Assembly: GCA_028278645.1 (NCBI GenBank)
Contig: JANQDZ010000067.1
Location: forward strand, 1 to 64,000
Source of the DNA: Longimicrobiales bacterium
Lineage (GTDB): Bacteria; Gemmatimonadota; Gemmatimonadetes; Longimicrobiales; Gaopeijiaceae
DNA length: 64,000 nucleotides
Reading direction: 5' to 3'
A program made the position numbers and the translations under genes. How positions within the stretch are numbered: the stretch's first letter is position 1; each line of letters opens with the position of its first letter. Positions 27,253-36,641 of this stretch are shown piece after piece. The notes below the pieces were generated by a model. The model did no database searches. It had not been told where the DNA came from and worked only from the letters and a program-made list of their open reading frames with translations.

Positions 27253-28728
27253 ATGAAGGGTGACGAGGGAAGCACCGCACGGACCAGGCCCCTGGGTGAT
27301 ATGCCCTTGGGGGAGCTTCAGCCGGCGGCTCAGGAGGTGGCGGATTGGATTACTGGGTATCTGACCAGTGTTTCAGAGTACCCTGTTTTGGCGCAGGTCC
27401 AGCCGGGGGAGATTCGGTCGAGGCTACCCCTCCAACTCCCCGAGGCTGGAGAATCGTTCCCGGCCATCTTCCGGGACTTCGAGGAGTTGGTGCTCCCGGG
27501 CGTGACGCACTGGAATCACCCAGGCTTCTTCGCCTATTTCTCCATCACCGGATCGGCCCCCGGTGTCCTGGGCGAAATGTTGGCTTCGGCCCTGAACATC
27601 AACGCCATGGTCTGGCGGAGTTCCCCTGTGGGGACCGAGTTGGAGGAGCATGTCCTGGCATGGCTCCGGGACCTCCTGGGCCTTCCGGAGGAGTTCGACG
27701 GGACAATCAACGACACGGCCTCCTCTTCTTCCCTTTACGCTCTCGCGGCCGCAAGAGAGGCCAAGCTCCCAGAAACGGGAGCCCACGGCCTCTGCGGTGA
27801 ACCCCCCTGCCGTTTTTATGCCTCCGAGCAGTCCCACGCCTCCATCGACAAAGCCGTCATCACCTTGGGGTTCGGACGGAACGGAATCAGGAAGATTCCC
27901 ACGGACGAGGCTTTTCGGATGGACCCGGCGGAACTCCGAAAGGCGGTCGAGGAGGATCTCGAGGCGGGGATTAAGCCGTTGGGTGTCATAGCAACCCTCG
28001 GGACGACCGCCACGACCAGCGTGGACCCGATCGCCCAGATCGTGGACGTGGCCAAAGAGTACGATCTCTGGGTCCATGTCGACGCGGCTTATGGAGGGCC
28101 TGCCGCTGCTGCTGAAGAGTTCCGACCGCTTTTTTCGGGCTGGGAGAGGGCCGATTCCGTCGTGGTGAACCCACATAAGTGGCTCTTCACCCCCATCGAC
28201 TGCTCCGTTCTTTATGTGCGGGATCCCGAACAGCTGAGAAGGGCGTTCAGTCTCACGCCGGAGTACCTCACCACTGCCGAGACCGGTGTTGCCCGAAACC
28301 TCATGGACTACGGGATGTCACTGGGTCGGAGATTCCGGTCCTTGAAACTCTGGTTTGTCCTACGGTACTTCGGGGCCGAAGGGATCCGTGACCGGATCCG
28401 GCAGCACGTGGCCATGGCTAGGGAGGTGGCGGTTTGGGTAGACGCCGAAGGCGGATGGGAGCGGGTCGCCCCCGTGCCTTTCAGCACCGTGGTTCTGAGG
28501 TATGCCCCGGCCGTTCGCTCAGGGGAAGAACAGGACCGGATCAACCGGGCCATCATGGACCGGGTCAACGAGTCCGGGGAGTTCTTTCTCTCTCACGCCG
28601 CGCTGAACGGACGCTTCTGTCTACGCATCGCCATTGGCAACCTCAGGACCCGGTGGGAGGACCTGGAACGGTGCTGGTCTCTCCTCAAGGAAGCTGCAGC
28701 GAAGGAGGCCGAAGCAGCGGTCAGCTAG
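27253..28728 (+). CDS. Pyridoxal-phosphate-dependent aromatic-L-amino-acid decarboxylase family protein
   Basis: The 491-residue group II decarboxylase has an N-terminal swap region (THWNHPGFFAYFSITGSAPGVLGEML), ASEQSHASIDKA, LGTTATTSVDPI, and the cofactor-binding VHVDAAYGGPA. The PLP lysine is in VVNPHKWLFTPIDC. Length and motifs match AADC/tyrosine/tryptophan decarboxylases. The substrate specificity cannot be set from sequence alone. It stands alone between the kinase unit and a convergent membrane protein. Confidence 0.93.
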   Translation: MKGDEGSTARTRPLGDMPLGELQPAAQEVADWITGYLTSVSEYPVLAQVQPGEIRSRLPLQLPEAGESFPAIFRDFEELVLPGVTHWNHPGFFAYFSITGSAPGVLGEMLASALNINAMVWRSSPVGTELEEHVLAWLRDLLGLPEEFDGTINDTASSSSLYALAAAREAKLPETGAHGLCGEPPCRFYASEQSHASIDKAVITLGFGRNGIRKIPTDEAFRMDPAELRKAVEEDLEAGIKPLGVIATLGTTATTSVDPIAQIVDVAKEYDLWVHVDAAYGGPAAAAEEFRPLFSGWERADSVVVNPHKWLFTPIDCSVLYVRDPEQLRRAFSLTPEYLTTAETGVARNLMDYGMSLGRRFRSLKLWFVLRYFGAEGIRDRIRQHVAMAREVAVWVDAEGGWERVAPVPFSTVVLRYAPAVRSGEEQDRINRAIMDRVNESGEFFLSHAALNGRFCLRIAIGNLRTRWEDLERCWSLLKEAAAKEAEAAVS

Positions 28729-28780
28729 GTCCCTTTCAGGCCCCGGCTTCGCGAGAGGGTGCCAAGGGCCCTCAGCCGGT

Positions 28781-29218
28781 TCAGCCGACCTCCAGCTGAT
28801 CCGCTCTGGGCCAGGCGAGGACCATGGCCACCAGGGCCAAGCCGGCCATGGTGAATCCCCCGGCCATCTCACCGGTGAGGAGCACACCCACAAGAGCGAT
28901 TAAGGCTCCTCCCTCCCGAAGGGCGAACCCGACGATGGTGGTCGTCCTGTGCCAGGCTATCGTCTCTCCCTCGTCTGCCTCCCGGGGAGGTCGGTTGAAG
29001 AGTCGGGGCAGGAAGAAGGCCGTAAGGATAGCCACGAGGGCAACGAGGTTGAATAGGAGTCCCAGGTAGGCGGGAAGGCCTTCGGGCGGGGAGAAGCTTC
29101 CGCTGCTCAGGAGGTACCAGACCACCGCTCCGAGAATCACGACTCCCATGAGAATCCCGAAGCAGATGATACCGAGTTGCCTCAGGTGTGCTTGGACCGC
29201 CTCGGACGGATTTCGCAC
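28781..29218 (-). CDS. Four-helix membrane protein, unknown function
   Basis: The 145-residue protein has about four hydrophobic segments (IICFGILMGVVILGAVVWYLL; LGLLFNLVALVAILTAFFLP; VGFALREGGALIALVGVLLTG; FTMAGLALVAMVLAWP). A short cytoplasmic N-terminus (MRNPSEAVQAHLRQ) precedes them. I recognise no family. It lies between the decarboxylase (convergent) and the pnt operon terminator. Confidence 0.7.
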   Translation of the reverse strand: MRNPSEAVQAHLRQLGIICFGILMGVVILGAVVWYLLSSGSFSPPEGLPAYLGLLFNLVALVAILTAFFLPRLFNRPPREADEGETIAWHRTTTIVGFALREGGALIALVGVLLTGEMAGGFTMAGLALVAMVLAWPRADQLEVG

Positions 29219-29273
29219 GGCAGAACCTCCATTCGGATACAGCCTAGGCTTCGTCGGCCACGAAGCATCGTAA

Positions 29274-29309
29274 CAAAACCCCCTCCGGAGAACGAGCCTC
29301 CGAAGGGGG
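29274..29309 (-). terminator. Terminator of the pnt operon
   Basis: On the minus strand CCCCCTTCGGAGG pairs with CTCCGGAGGGGG across a short loop and is followed by TTTTGTT. It lies 47 bases beyond the pntB stop. Confidence 0.8.
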
Positions 29310-29355
29310 TGCGTACTGTCGGGTCGGGGTCTTCAGGTGGACCCGAACCCGAAGG

Positions 29356-30738
29356 TCAATCCAGCTCCCTGACTTCCCGAACCAGGTCCTGCATGGACGG
29401 CTTGGCCGACCCGAAGAACATCATGGATTTTTCCATATAGAAGAGGGGATTGTCGATCCCGGCGAAGCCTGGGCTCAGGCTCCTCTTCATAATGATGACG
29501 TTCTTGGCGTAGTCCACGTCCAGGATGGGCATTCCGGCGATCACACTCTGCGGGTTCCGGGCCTCGGGGTTCACCACGTCGTTGGCGCCGACGATGAGAG
29601 CGACGTCCGTGTCCTTGAACTGGTCGTTGATCTCTTCGTCGTCGTAGAGCTGATCGTAGGGCACGTCGGCCTCGGCCAGTAGCACGTTCATGTGCCCGGG
29701 CATCCGGCCGGCCACGGGGTGCACGGCGTATTTGACGTCGATGCCCCGGTCTTCCAGGAGGTCCTGGAGCTTCTTCAGGTCGTGCTGGGCCTGCGCCACC
29801 GCGAGGCCGTAGCCCGGGACGATGATGACGGACTGGGCATAACCCAGGATCATGGCAGCGCCTTCAGCATCCACGGAGCGGGCTGTTTTGTCGCCAGCGC
29901 CGATCTGGTCCGCCGTAGCGCCTTCGGTCCCGAACCCGCCGAACACCACGTTGGCCAGGGATCGGTTCATGGCCTTGCACATGATGTTGGTGAGGATCAG
30001 CCCGGAAGCACCCACCAGAGCGCCCGAAATGATGAGGACCATGTTCCCCAGAATGAACCCGGCCATGGAGGCCGCCAGCCCCGAGTAGGAGTTCAGGAGG
30101 GAGATGGCCACCGGCATGTCGGCGCCGCCAATGGCGTTCACCAGGAGGATCCCCAGGAGGAGGGCCACCCCGATGAAGGCCAGGAAGATGGTCATGTCCG
30201 GGTCCCAGCCCACCATGTAAACGCCTGACACGATGATGAAAAGGAAGAGCACCGCGTTCAGGAACCGCAGGAAGTTGTTGGTCACCGGGTTTCCGGTGAT
30301 GTAGCCGGCCAGCTTCCCGAAGGCCACGGCCGATCCGGAGAAGGTCACCGCACCGATAAGCATGGCCAGCATGATGGTGGAGCCTGGCCCGGCTGGGAGA
30401 ACGCCAGCCTGCTGGAGGTTCAAAAACTCCGCGCCGGCAACCAGAGCCGAAGCCCCGCCGCCGAATCCGTTGAATATGCCCACCATCTCGGGCATGGCCG
30501 TCATCTTCACCATCCTGGCCGCCGTCGCCCCAACCAGGGAGCCGATGAGCACCCCTGTGATGATCCAGGTCCAGGTCAGAATCTCCGTCTGGACCAGGGT
30601 CACAGCGATGGCGATAAGCATGGCGAGGGCCGCCATCTGATTCCCTCTTCGGGCCGTGGCCGGGGAGGAAAGCTGCTTAAGGCCGGCGAGGAAGAGGAAG
30701 GCCGAAATCAGGTAGGCCAGATCCGCGTAAAAAGTCAC
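29356..30738 (-). CDS. pntB: NAD(P) transhydrogenase subunit beta
   Basis: The 460-residue protein has about nine membrane helices in the first about 260 residues, with the glycine-rich GIFNGFGGGASALVAGAEF. The NADP-binding domain III follows: VPGYGLAVAQAQHDL, HPVAGRMPGHMNVLLAEADVPYDQL, VGANDVVNPEAR and MKRSLSPGFAGIDNPLF. Together with the alpha subunits it couples proton flow to hydride transfer from NADH to NADP+. It is the last gene of the operon. Confidence 0.96.
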   Translation of the reverse strand: MTFYADLAYLISAFLFLAGLKQLSSPATARRGNQMAALAMLIAIAVTLVQTEILTWTWIITGVLIGSLVGATAARMVKMTAMPEMVGIFNGFGGGASALVAGAEFLNLQQAGVLPAGPGSTIMLAMLIGAVTFSGSAVAFGKLAGYITGNPVTNNFLRFLNAVLFLFIIVSGVYMVGWDPDMTIFLAFIGVALLLGILLVNAIGGADMPVAISLLNSYSGLAASMAGFILGNMVLIISGALVGASGLILTNIMCKAMNRSLANVVFGGFGTEGATADQIGAGDKTARSVDAEGAAMILGYAQSVIIVPGYGLAVAQAQHDLKKLQDLLEDRGIDVKYAVHPVAGRMPGHMNVLLAEADVPYDQLYDDEEINDQFKDTDVALIVGANDVVNPEARNPQSVIAGMPILDVDYAKNVIIMKRSLSPGFAGIDNPLFYMEKSMMFFGSAKPSMQDLVREVRELD

Positions 30739-30798
30739 AGGATGTTCCTCGTTCTTGTGTTCGTAGTCTCGTCAAATCCGGGTATCATTCGCCGGACC

Positions 30799-31095
30799 TT
30801 ATTTCTTTTTGAACATCTCGAGCATGCGATCGGTCACCATAAAACCGCCCACCACGTTGATGGTGGCGAAAATGATGGCGACCAGACCGAGGATGGCGAC
30901 GATGGGCTCATCGCCCATGTCCGCCTTGGCCGAGATGATGAGTCCCCCGATGATGGCGATGCCGGAAATGGCATTCGCGCCGGACATGAGGGGCGTGTGT
31001 AGCGTCGGGGGCACCTTCGTAATGACTTCCTTCCCGGCAAGTGTCGCCAGGATGAAGACATACAGACCCACCAACATGATCGGCATGCTTTCCAT
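30799..31095 (-). CDS. pntAB: NAD(P) transhydrogenase alpha subunit, membrane part
   Basis: The 98-residue protein has about three hydrophobic helices: GLYVFILATLAGKEVI, then HTPLMSGANAISGIAIIGG (a segment typical of the alpha-2 subunit), then IVAILGLVAIIFATINVVGGF. It ends MFKKK. A separate small subunit marks the split-alpha (three-gene) form of the enzyme. Spacing to pntB and pntAA is about 60-85 bases. Confidence 0.93.
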   Translation of the reverse strand: MESMPIMLVGLYVFILATLAGKEVITKVPPTLHTPLMSGANAISGIAIIGGLIISAKADMGDEPIVAILGLVAIIFATINVVGGFMVTDRMLEMFKKK

Positions 31096-31179
31096 TCAAG
31101 AATCTCCCGATGTGGAGGTTCGACCTTCTATCGTTCTCGCCGGCGTCAGCAGCGTATGAGCCTGTGACTCTGGCCGTGC

Positions 31180-32310
31180 TTAGCCCAGAGCCTCTCGCGT
31201 TGCGTCGTGCCGAATGTCGTTCTGATGGGTCACGCAAACTCCATCGATGACCTCGTTCTCGAAGTCCAGGTTCAAAGACCCGTCTTCCTTGTTCACCAGT
31301 TCCATCACGAAGGTGACGAGGTTCTTCGAGAACATCATGCTGGCGTGGTATGGCATGGTAGCCGGCAGGTTCACCGGGCCCAGGATCTGGACCTCGTTGT
31401 GAACCACCGTTTCCCCGGCCTGGGTCAGCTCACAGTTCCCGCCGGTCTCGGCCGCCAGGTCCACGATAGCGGAGCCGGGCTTCATGCTCTCCACCATCTC
31501 CTTCGTGATGAGGGTGGGGGCCTCACGTCCAGGGATCTGGGCCGTGGTCACGACCACGTCCACCTCTTTGACGGAGTCGGCGATGAGCTGCAGCTCTTGC
31601 TCATGCTGGTCCTCGGAGAGCTCTTTGGCGTAGCCTCCCTCGTCCTCCATGTCCCCCACGTCCAACTCCAGGAACTTCGCGCCCAGGCTCTCGCACTGCT
31701 CCTTCACCGCGGGCCGAACGTCGAAGGCTTCCATGACCGCGCCCAGGCGACGGAACGTGGCCAGGGCCTGAAGGCCCGCCACACCGGCACCCAACGTCAG
31801 GGTCTTGGCCGGCCGAACCGTTCCGGCGGCGGTCGTGAGCATGGGAAGGAACTTTCCGATGGCGTTTGAGCCCAGCAGGACAGCTTTGTACCCGGACACG
31901 GTGGCCTGGGAGGAAAGAATGTCCATGGATTGGGCCCGAGTGATCCTCGGCATGAGCTCCATGGCCATGGTGGTGACCCCAGCGTCGCGAAGGGCCTTCA
32001 CGATCTCCAGGTTCATAGTGGGCTGGAGGGAGCTCACCACGATCTGGTCCTTGGCCAGGATCCCGACCTCTTCCACCGAGGTCGGCTGGACTTTCAGGAT
32101 GATATCGGCGCCTGAGGCCGCCGAGGATGCATCCGGGGCTATGGTGGCCCCTTGTGCCTCGTACTCGGCGTCCAGGAAGCCGGCCTTGAGGCCCGCGTCC
32201 TTTTCCACCACAACGTCGATTTCTTTCTTTTTCAGGAACTTCACTCCGTCCGGAACCAGGCCCACACGCGTCTCGTTCGGATTGGTTTCCTTAAGGACCG
32301 CGACCTTCAT
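31180..32310 (-). CDS. pntAA: NAD(P) transhydrogenase alpha subunit, NAD-binding part
   Basis: The 376-residue protein is homologous to alanine dehydrogenase. It begins MKVAVLKETNPNETRVGLVPDGVKFL, contains MELMPRITRAQSMDILSSQA and the dinucleotide-binding TLGAGVAGLQALATFRRLGAVMEAFD, and later TTAQIPGREAPTLI. It binds NAD(H) and lacks the C-terminal membrane helices, which are supplied by the next gene. It is the first gene of the operon and is preceded by a 290-base structured leader. Confidence 0.95.
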   Translation of the reverse strand: MKVAVLKETNPNETRVGLVPDGVKFLKKKEIDVVVEKDAGLKAGFLDAEYEAQGATIAPDASSAASGADIILKVQPTSVEEVGILAKDQIVVSSLQPTMNLEIVKALRDAGVTTMAMELMPRITRAQSMDILSSQATVSGYKAVLLGSNAIGKFLPMLTTAAGTVRPAKTLTLGAGVAGLQALATFRRLGAVMEAFDVRPAVKEQCESLGAKFLELDVGDMEDEGGYAKELSEDQHEQELQLIADSVKEVDVVVTTAQIPGREAPTLITKEMVESMKPGSAIVDLAAETGGNCELTQAGETVVHNEVQILGPVNLPATMPYHASMMFSKNLVTFVMELVNKEDGSLNLDFENEVIDGVCVTHQNDIRHDATREALG

Positions 32311-32601
32311 GCGTCAACTCCGTGTCGAGGAGTACAGTTTAAAACGTCCGTGGTCTGCTTCGTTCGGCGGGGGGCGAAAGCAATAACCGTGCCCAGATCC
32401 AACCCTCCGCGCCGGCTCCGTCACCCCAAAAAAAGCTTGGGACTGTTCCTCAAGAGCCGAGGAAAACTAACGCTCTTTCCGGGGGTCGCAACGTCCGCTG
32501 ACGGATGGGTACCACCCGGTCAGGTTCAGGTTTAGTGGGTCCTCTGCGGGACCGGGGAGCCACGGTGCTCCAGGGAAGGGGCAAGGAGGAGACTTCTTGT
32601 C
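32311..32601 (-). promoter_or_regulatory. pnt leader region with a row of hairpins, unassigned
   Basis: The gap holds at least four consecutive short stems: TCCG/CGGA, GGGT/ACCC, GGTCC/GGACC (about 32538-32556) and GGAGC/GCTCC (about 32557-32573). On the minus strand, in the direction of pnt transcription, a fragment reads AACCTGACC...CAGCG, faintly like part of a TPP riboswitch, but the partner helices and CTGAGA loop are absent. A run of seven T's on that strand follows AAGC at about 32432-32440. It could be the HAD gene terminator plus a leader. No family is assigned. Confidence 0.35.
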
Positions 32602-33306
32602 CTATTCCGTGAGGTAAGACACCGCCTCCGAGAAGGTAGGGAACCGTAGGAAGTCCTCGTGTATGGGAGGCACATTGTCGTAGTGCCACATCTCGTAAGG
32701 CTCCACCAGGATCGCCCTGGCCCCAACCGCCAGGGCGGGATTGATATCGCTTCGAAGGCTGTTTCCGATCATGGTGGCATGAGAGGGCTCGTGGATCCCA
32801 AAACTGTGAACGACCTCTTGGAATGTAACGGGGGTTTTTCGTTCCACGATCCGAACTCGGTCCAGCGGGATTATCTCCGTGACCCCGGCCTCCCTGATAC
32901 GCTCCAGCTGGTATTGGGTTTGAGCGGCCTGGGAAAAGATCGCCGTCGGGATCTTCTCGGACAAAGCCAGAAGAGATTCCAAACTTCCGTCCATGACCTT
33001 TGGCCGCCCGAGGAAATCTCGCCCGAGGCCAGCACACCGCTCGGCCACTTTCGGGTCAGGGTTTCGCCCCTTCTTCCGACAAAGCCGTACGTAGGTCTCT
33101 CGGAAAGAGGGGGCCATTCTGAACGGACCCATCCCGTGAGCAGCCAGCAGCTCCGGGTCCACCTCATCATAATGGACTTTATGGGAAACATCCCTGGAGA
33201 AGCCCTCCGCTTCCAGGAAGGCAAACAACGCCTCCCTCGCGTGTTGGAAGGCCGGGGCTGTCTCCACCAGCGTGTCGTCGAAGTCCACCAGGACCAACTC
33301 TATCAT
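32602..33306 (-). CDS. HAD-superfamily hydrolase (phosphatase)
   Basis: The 234-residue product starts at ATG 33306 ([16 protein letters not shown]), giving the nucleophile motif DFDDT near the N-terminus. A helical cap follows, then [15 protein letters not shown] (motif II region), a Lys in [12 protein letters not shown], and [23 protein letters not shown] (motif IV, D-x3-D-like). The layout matches small-molecule phosphatases such as phosphoglycolate- or YjjG-like enzymes. The substrate is unknown. The frame upstream to 33456 is not supported. Confidence 0.88.
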   Translation of the reverse strand: MIELVLVDFDDTLVETAPAFQHAREALFAFLEAEGFSRDVSHKVHYDEVDPELLAAHGMGPFRMAPSFRETYVRLCRKKGRNPDPKVAERCAGLGRDFLGRPKVMDGSLESLLALSEKIPTAIFSQAAQTQYQLERIREAGVTEIIPLDRVRIVERKTPVTFQEVVHSFGIHEPSHATMIGNSLRSDINPALAVGARAILVEPYEMWHYDNVPPIHEDFLRFPTFSEAVSYLTE

Positions 33307-33443
33307 CTCACACCCGTTTTTCGATTCTCCGCACCAGCCTCTTCCGGAGCGTTCCATGGTACGGCCGAACCTCACCCTCCCCTCCGTCCATGGCTCCGCC
33401 CCGGGAGGATGCCTCTGTTGGGTCAGGACTCTCGGAAGGAAGG

Positions 33444-33486
33444 CCCGGGAAGGCAAGGCCTTTCCCGGGGAAGGCCTTGCCCGGGG
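33444..33486. repeat. Perfect palindrome upstream of comM
   Basis: GGCAAGGCCTT (33452-33462) and AAGGCCTTGCC (33471-33481) form an 11-bp inverted repeat with an 8-base centre, extended by flanking CCCGGG-type bases. It lies 50 bases before comM and between two divergent genes, so it may be a regulator site or a cruciform/hairpin. Confidence 0.6.
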
Positions 33487-33532
33487 GCAGAGCGGGAGAA
33501 CTGGAACCAGGAGACGGGGAGGAACGGAAGAC

Positions 33533-34590
33533 GTGTTGGCCCAACTTTTGTCACCTGCCCTCCGGGGGATTGAGAGCTACCTGGTGCGGGTGGAGGTGGA
33601 TTTGGGGATCGGCCTCCCGGGTTTCGCCGTGGTGGGCCTGGCCGAAGGGGCTGTCCGGGAAGGAAGGGAAAGGGTGTGGGCCGCTCTGAAGAACTCCGGG
33701 TATTCCATCCCACCCAAGAAGATCACCGTAAACCTGGCGCCGGCCGACATCCGGAAAGAAGGCAGCGCTTTGGACCTGCCTTTGGCGCTGGGCCTCCTGG
33801 CCGGGGCAGGACACCTCCCGGCCCAGGGGTTGAATGGGTTCGCCTTCGCGGGAGAGCTTGGGTTGGACGGGACTCTGCGCTCCATCAAAGGGGTCCTGTC
33901 GATGGCGGAAGGATGCCGAGCCGAAGGGGTCCCTACCCTGGTTGTTCCGGAAGCAAATGCGAGGGAAGGGGCTGCCGTGGAGGGCGTCGAGGTCTTAGGA
34001 GCCAAAACCCTCGAAGACGTGGTGCTCCATCTGTTGGGTGAGAAGCCGATCCCATCCCCCACTGACAGTCCACCCGCTCTGGATCGGGGAAGTGAGAGTG
34101 AGATCGGGGACTTGAGCGAAGTCCGGGGCCAGGGGCATGCGAAGCGAGCGCTGGAGGTTGTGGCGGCAGGCGGTCACAACGTTCTCCTGTTCGGCCCTCC
34201 CGGTGCTGGAAAAACCATGCTGGCACGTCGACTCCCAGGGATACTCCCGCCGCTTTCCCTCCAGGAGGCACTGGAGACAACACGGGTCCATTCTGTGGCG
34301 GGGATCCTTCAGGAAAGGCAACCTCTCGTGCGCCGGCGCCCTTTTCGTGCCCCCCACCACACGGTAAGCGATGCGGGCCTGGTGGGAGGTGGGGGCGTCC
34401 CTCGGCCCGGCGAGGTCAGCCTTGCCCACAACGGTGTTCTTTTCCTGGACGAGCTGCCGGAGTACCGGAGGAACGTCCTGGAGGCCCTTCGGCAGCCGCT
34501 GGAGGACGGGCTGGTAGTGCTGGCCCGGGCCCGGGTGTCCTTACGGTTCCCCTCCAGGTTCGTTTTGGTGGCCGCCATGAATCCGTGCTG
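33533..34590 (+). pseudogene. comM: comM (YifB, Mg-chelatase-like helicase), 3' part displaced by island
   Basis: GTG at 33533 starts [36 protein letters not shown], the normal family start. The N-terminal Lon-like domain, Walker [14 protein letters not shown] and the Mg-chelatase core ([31 protein letters not shown]) are intact. The conserved [14 protein letters not shown] motif breaks after MNPC, at about 34590; the following codons are island DNA and reach a stop at 34720. About 350 residues of a usual 500 remain. ComM is the branch-migration helicase of natural transformation, so this allele is probably null. The C-terminal remainder should lie beyond the window at the other island end. 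Confidence 0.92.
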
Positions 34591-36116
34591 TTGTGTTGCC
34601 TTTCTGTCACTGTTGAGGAAGAAGGGGGGGAATTGGAGGGGGGTGAGGTCGGAGAAGGGGGCACCGGCGTCGGAGGAAGGTAACAGAGTTCGATGGTCAC
34701 CTCGTCGGTACCGACCGTAATCTCCTGGACCAGGCTCTCGACGATCTGGTGTCTCTCGCGGAAGGTGAGTTCTCCCCATCGGCTGTAAAGACTCTGGGCC
34801 TCGGTGAGGATCTCGTCCGAAGAGAGGTATTGGATCCGGAGGAAATCGGCTTCCCCCTGGAGACGGGGGATCTCCTCCTCCAGTTGGCCGAGCCGTTCCT
34901 CCAGGGGCCGGTAGCGGGACCCGAAGGCCTCAACACTGAGTTCATCGTCGATGTAGGCTCGATAGACCTTCTCCCGCTCTGTCTCCACGCTCCTCCGCTC
35001 CCGGTCCAGGGCCTGGATCAGCTCCTCCTTCTCTCGAATGGTATGATCGGCCTGGTCCAGGTAGGCGGCCACCTGCTTCGGCGAGAGGAAGAACGCCTTG
35101 AGCTGCTCTTCGAAGACGGCTTCCAGGTCCACGACGGGGATCTTGTTCCGGCAAGCGTAGCAAACGTACTTCGGGGTGTTGGAGGGGACGTACATTTTTC
35201 GGCCGCAGTGGCAGCGAGTGATCCCGGTGAAGAGTTGACGGGGCGGTTTGGCCATCTTCCTCCTGGAGCGGCGTTGCTCCCTTAGGATGCCGTTCACCTG
35301 CTCCCAGAGCTCTTCGGAGACGATGGGCTCCACCGGAGTCCAGACCCACTCGCTTTCGGGCTTTTCCTTCCAGGCCTTTCCTTCGCCAAGGCTCTGGGTG
35401 TAGTTGGCGCGACGCCAGCCCTTGGCCGTGGGATCTCGAAGGAGGCGGTCCACCGTAGTGTCGGAGAAGTTGGCCCCCTTCCGGGTTCGATGACCCCTCT
35501 CGTTCAGGAGCCGGGCCACCGTCTTTTTCCGCCGGTGCTCCAGGAACAACTCGTACATGAGCCTTCGCACCGGCGCCTCGTCCAGGTCCGGCACCAGGCG
35601 GCCCTCGTCCCAACGATACCCGAAGGGAGCGGCACCCCCCAGGGGCTTACCCATCTTGGCCCGGATCTTCACCGAGGCAGCCACCCGGTCGGAGATCTCC
35701 TCCCGCTCCCACTGGGCCATGGCGGCGATCATCGTATAGAAGAGCCGGCCGGCGGGGGAGCTGGTGTCGATGGCCTCCTGAAGGGAGACGAGGTCGGCGT
35801 CGTGCTCCCGGAAGTAGTCGGCAAAGTCCAGGAGCTCCCGGGTATTCCGGGCCAGGCGGGCGAGCTTGGAGAAGATAAGGGCCGAAATGTGGCCGCTGCG
35901 CACGTGCTCCATCATCCGTTTGGCCTCGGGGTGGCCTTGCACCGCCTTGCCGGAGACGGCCTCGAGATGGTAGACCTCCCGGACCTTCCATCCTTTTGAA
36001 TCGGCGTACATCCGGGCTCGGCGTTGGTGGTGCTCCGGGCTGTCTCCCTGAGCCTGGTCCTCGGTGGAGACCCGGATCCAGATTCCCACCGACTTTGGAT
36101 TTTCCTGAGCTACCAT
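34416..36116 (-). CDS. Large serine recombinase (island integrase)
   Basis: The N-terminal resolvase domain has the catalytic serine in [15 protein letters not shown] and the [20 protein letters not shown] and [25 protein letters not shown] motifs. The recombinase domain and a zinc ribbon ([21 protein letters not shown]) follow, then a coiled coil (about 355-440). I prefer ATG 36116, with an AGGCGAGG element 3 bases upstream, over GTG 36137. About 508 codons lie in the island; the frame has no stop at the junction and continues about 58 codons through antisense comM to 34416, with a low-complexity Pro/Ser run at the edge. It presumably catalysed the insertion. Confidence 0.92.
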   Translation of the reverse strand: MVAQENPKSVGIWIRVSTEDQAQGDSPEHHQRRARMYADSKGWKVREVYHLEAVSGKAVQGHPEAKRMMEHVRSGHISALIFSKLARLARNTRELLDFADYFREHDADLVSLQEAIDTSSPAGRLFYTMIAAMAQWEREEISDRVAASVKIRAKMGKPLGGAAPFGYRWDEGRLVPDLDEAPVRRLMYELFLEHRRKKTVARLLNERGHRTRKGANFSDTTVDRLLRDPTAKGWRRANYTQSLGEGKAWKEKPESEWVWTPVEPIVSEELWEQVNGILREQRRSRRKMAKPPRQLFTGITRCHCGRKMYVPSNTPKYVCYACRNKIPVVDLEAVFEEQLKAFFLSPKQVAAYLDQADHTIREKEELIQALDRERRSVETEREKVYRAYIDDELSVEAFGSRYRPLEERLGQLEEEIPRLQGEADFLRIQYLSSDEILTEAQSLYSRWGELTFRERHQIVESLVQEITVGTDEVTIELCYLPPTPVPPSPTSPPSNSPPSSSTVTERQHNSTDSWRPPKRTWRGTVRTPGPGPALPARPPAAAEGPPGRSSGTPAARPGKEHRCGQG

Positions 36117-36481
36117 GGTCCTCGCCTCGAATGACACAGGAAGGTTGTGGAGGCCTTTCGGGGAGTATTCGGCACGAGGAGAAAGGAGGCAAGCCTCTTG
36201 GCATTAGCCCGTGAAGGTGAGGACCGATCGCTATGACCCCCGCCCTTCCAGAGGGAGGGAAACCCGCTGCTCGGCCTCGGCAAGTGGCCGTTCCAGAACG
36301 AGCTGTTCCACTGCGTTTCGAACGCGCCTGAGGTACACAACATGTGTCTTACTGAGCTTTCGAAGATCGCTTACGAAGGCAGCCGTCGCCTTGTCGGACG
36401 AGGGCAATCGTGAGCCAGGGCTCCTGGGAGAATGCGTCGCTCCTACGAAGGGGCGTATCAAGCCCATGAAGGCTGAGCAGA
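36117..36481. other. Region between recombinase and first attC-like site
   Basis: This holds the recombinase leader and no convincing gene. A minus-strand open frame of 101 codons (36231-36536) runs through the attC-like site at its 5' end and is only partly protein-like (DLRKLSKTHVVYLRRVRNAVEQL); it may be a decayed or very small cassette gene. Confidence 0.4.
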
Positions 36482-36557
36482 TCTGAACGTCATGCCGGTA
36501 GCGAAAGACCCGAAGGGCTGCGAACGAAGTGAGCACGCGGCAGGACCGCTGTTAGCA
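36482..36557 (-). other. attC-like recombination site (array A, after the TPR-like gene)
   Basis: Read on the minus strand the site runs from TGCTAAC (R'') to GTTCAGA (R'), 76 bp, with inner pairing TGCCG/CGGCA. It follows the TPR-like gene stop (36642) by 85 bases. The layout R''-L''-...-L'-R' is that of an integron attC, though R' departs from the full consensus. Confidence 0.6.
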
Positions 36558-36641
36558 GAAACCGGGCCCCGTCCGGCTATTGTCGGGCAGCGCCCCCGCG
36601 ACTGACCCGAGTAGTTGGGCTTTCCTCCACACTGGCTATTC

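Noticed and set aside
32450-32560. TPP riboswitch
   Set aside because: Only an AACCTGA...CAGCG-like fragment matches; the CTGAGA loop and pairing partners are missing and the spacing is wrong.
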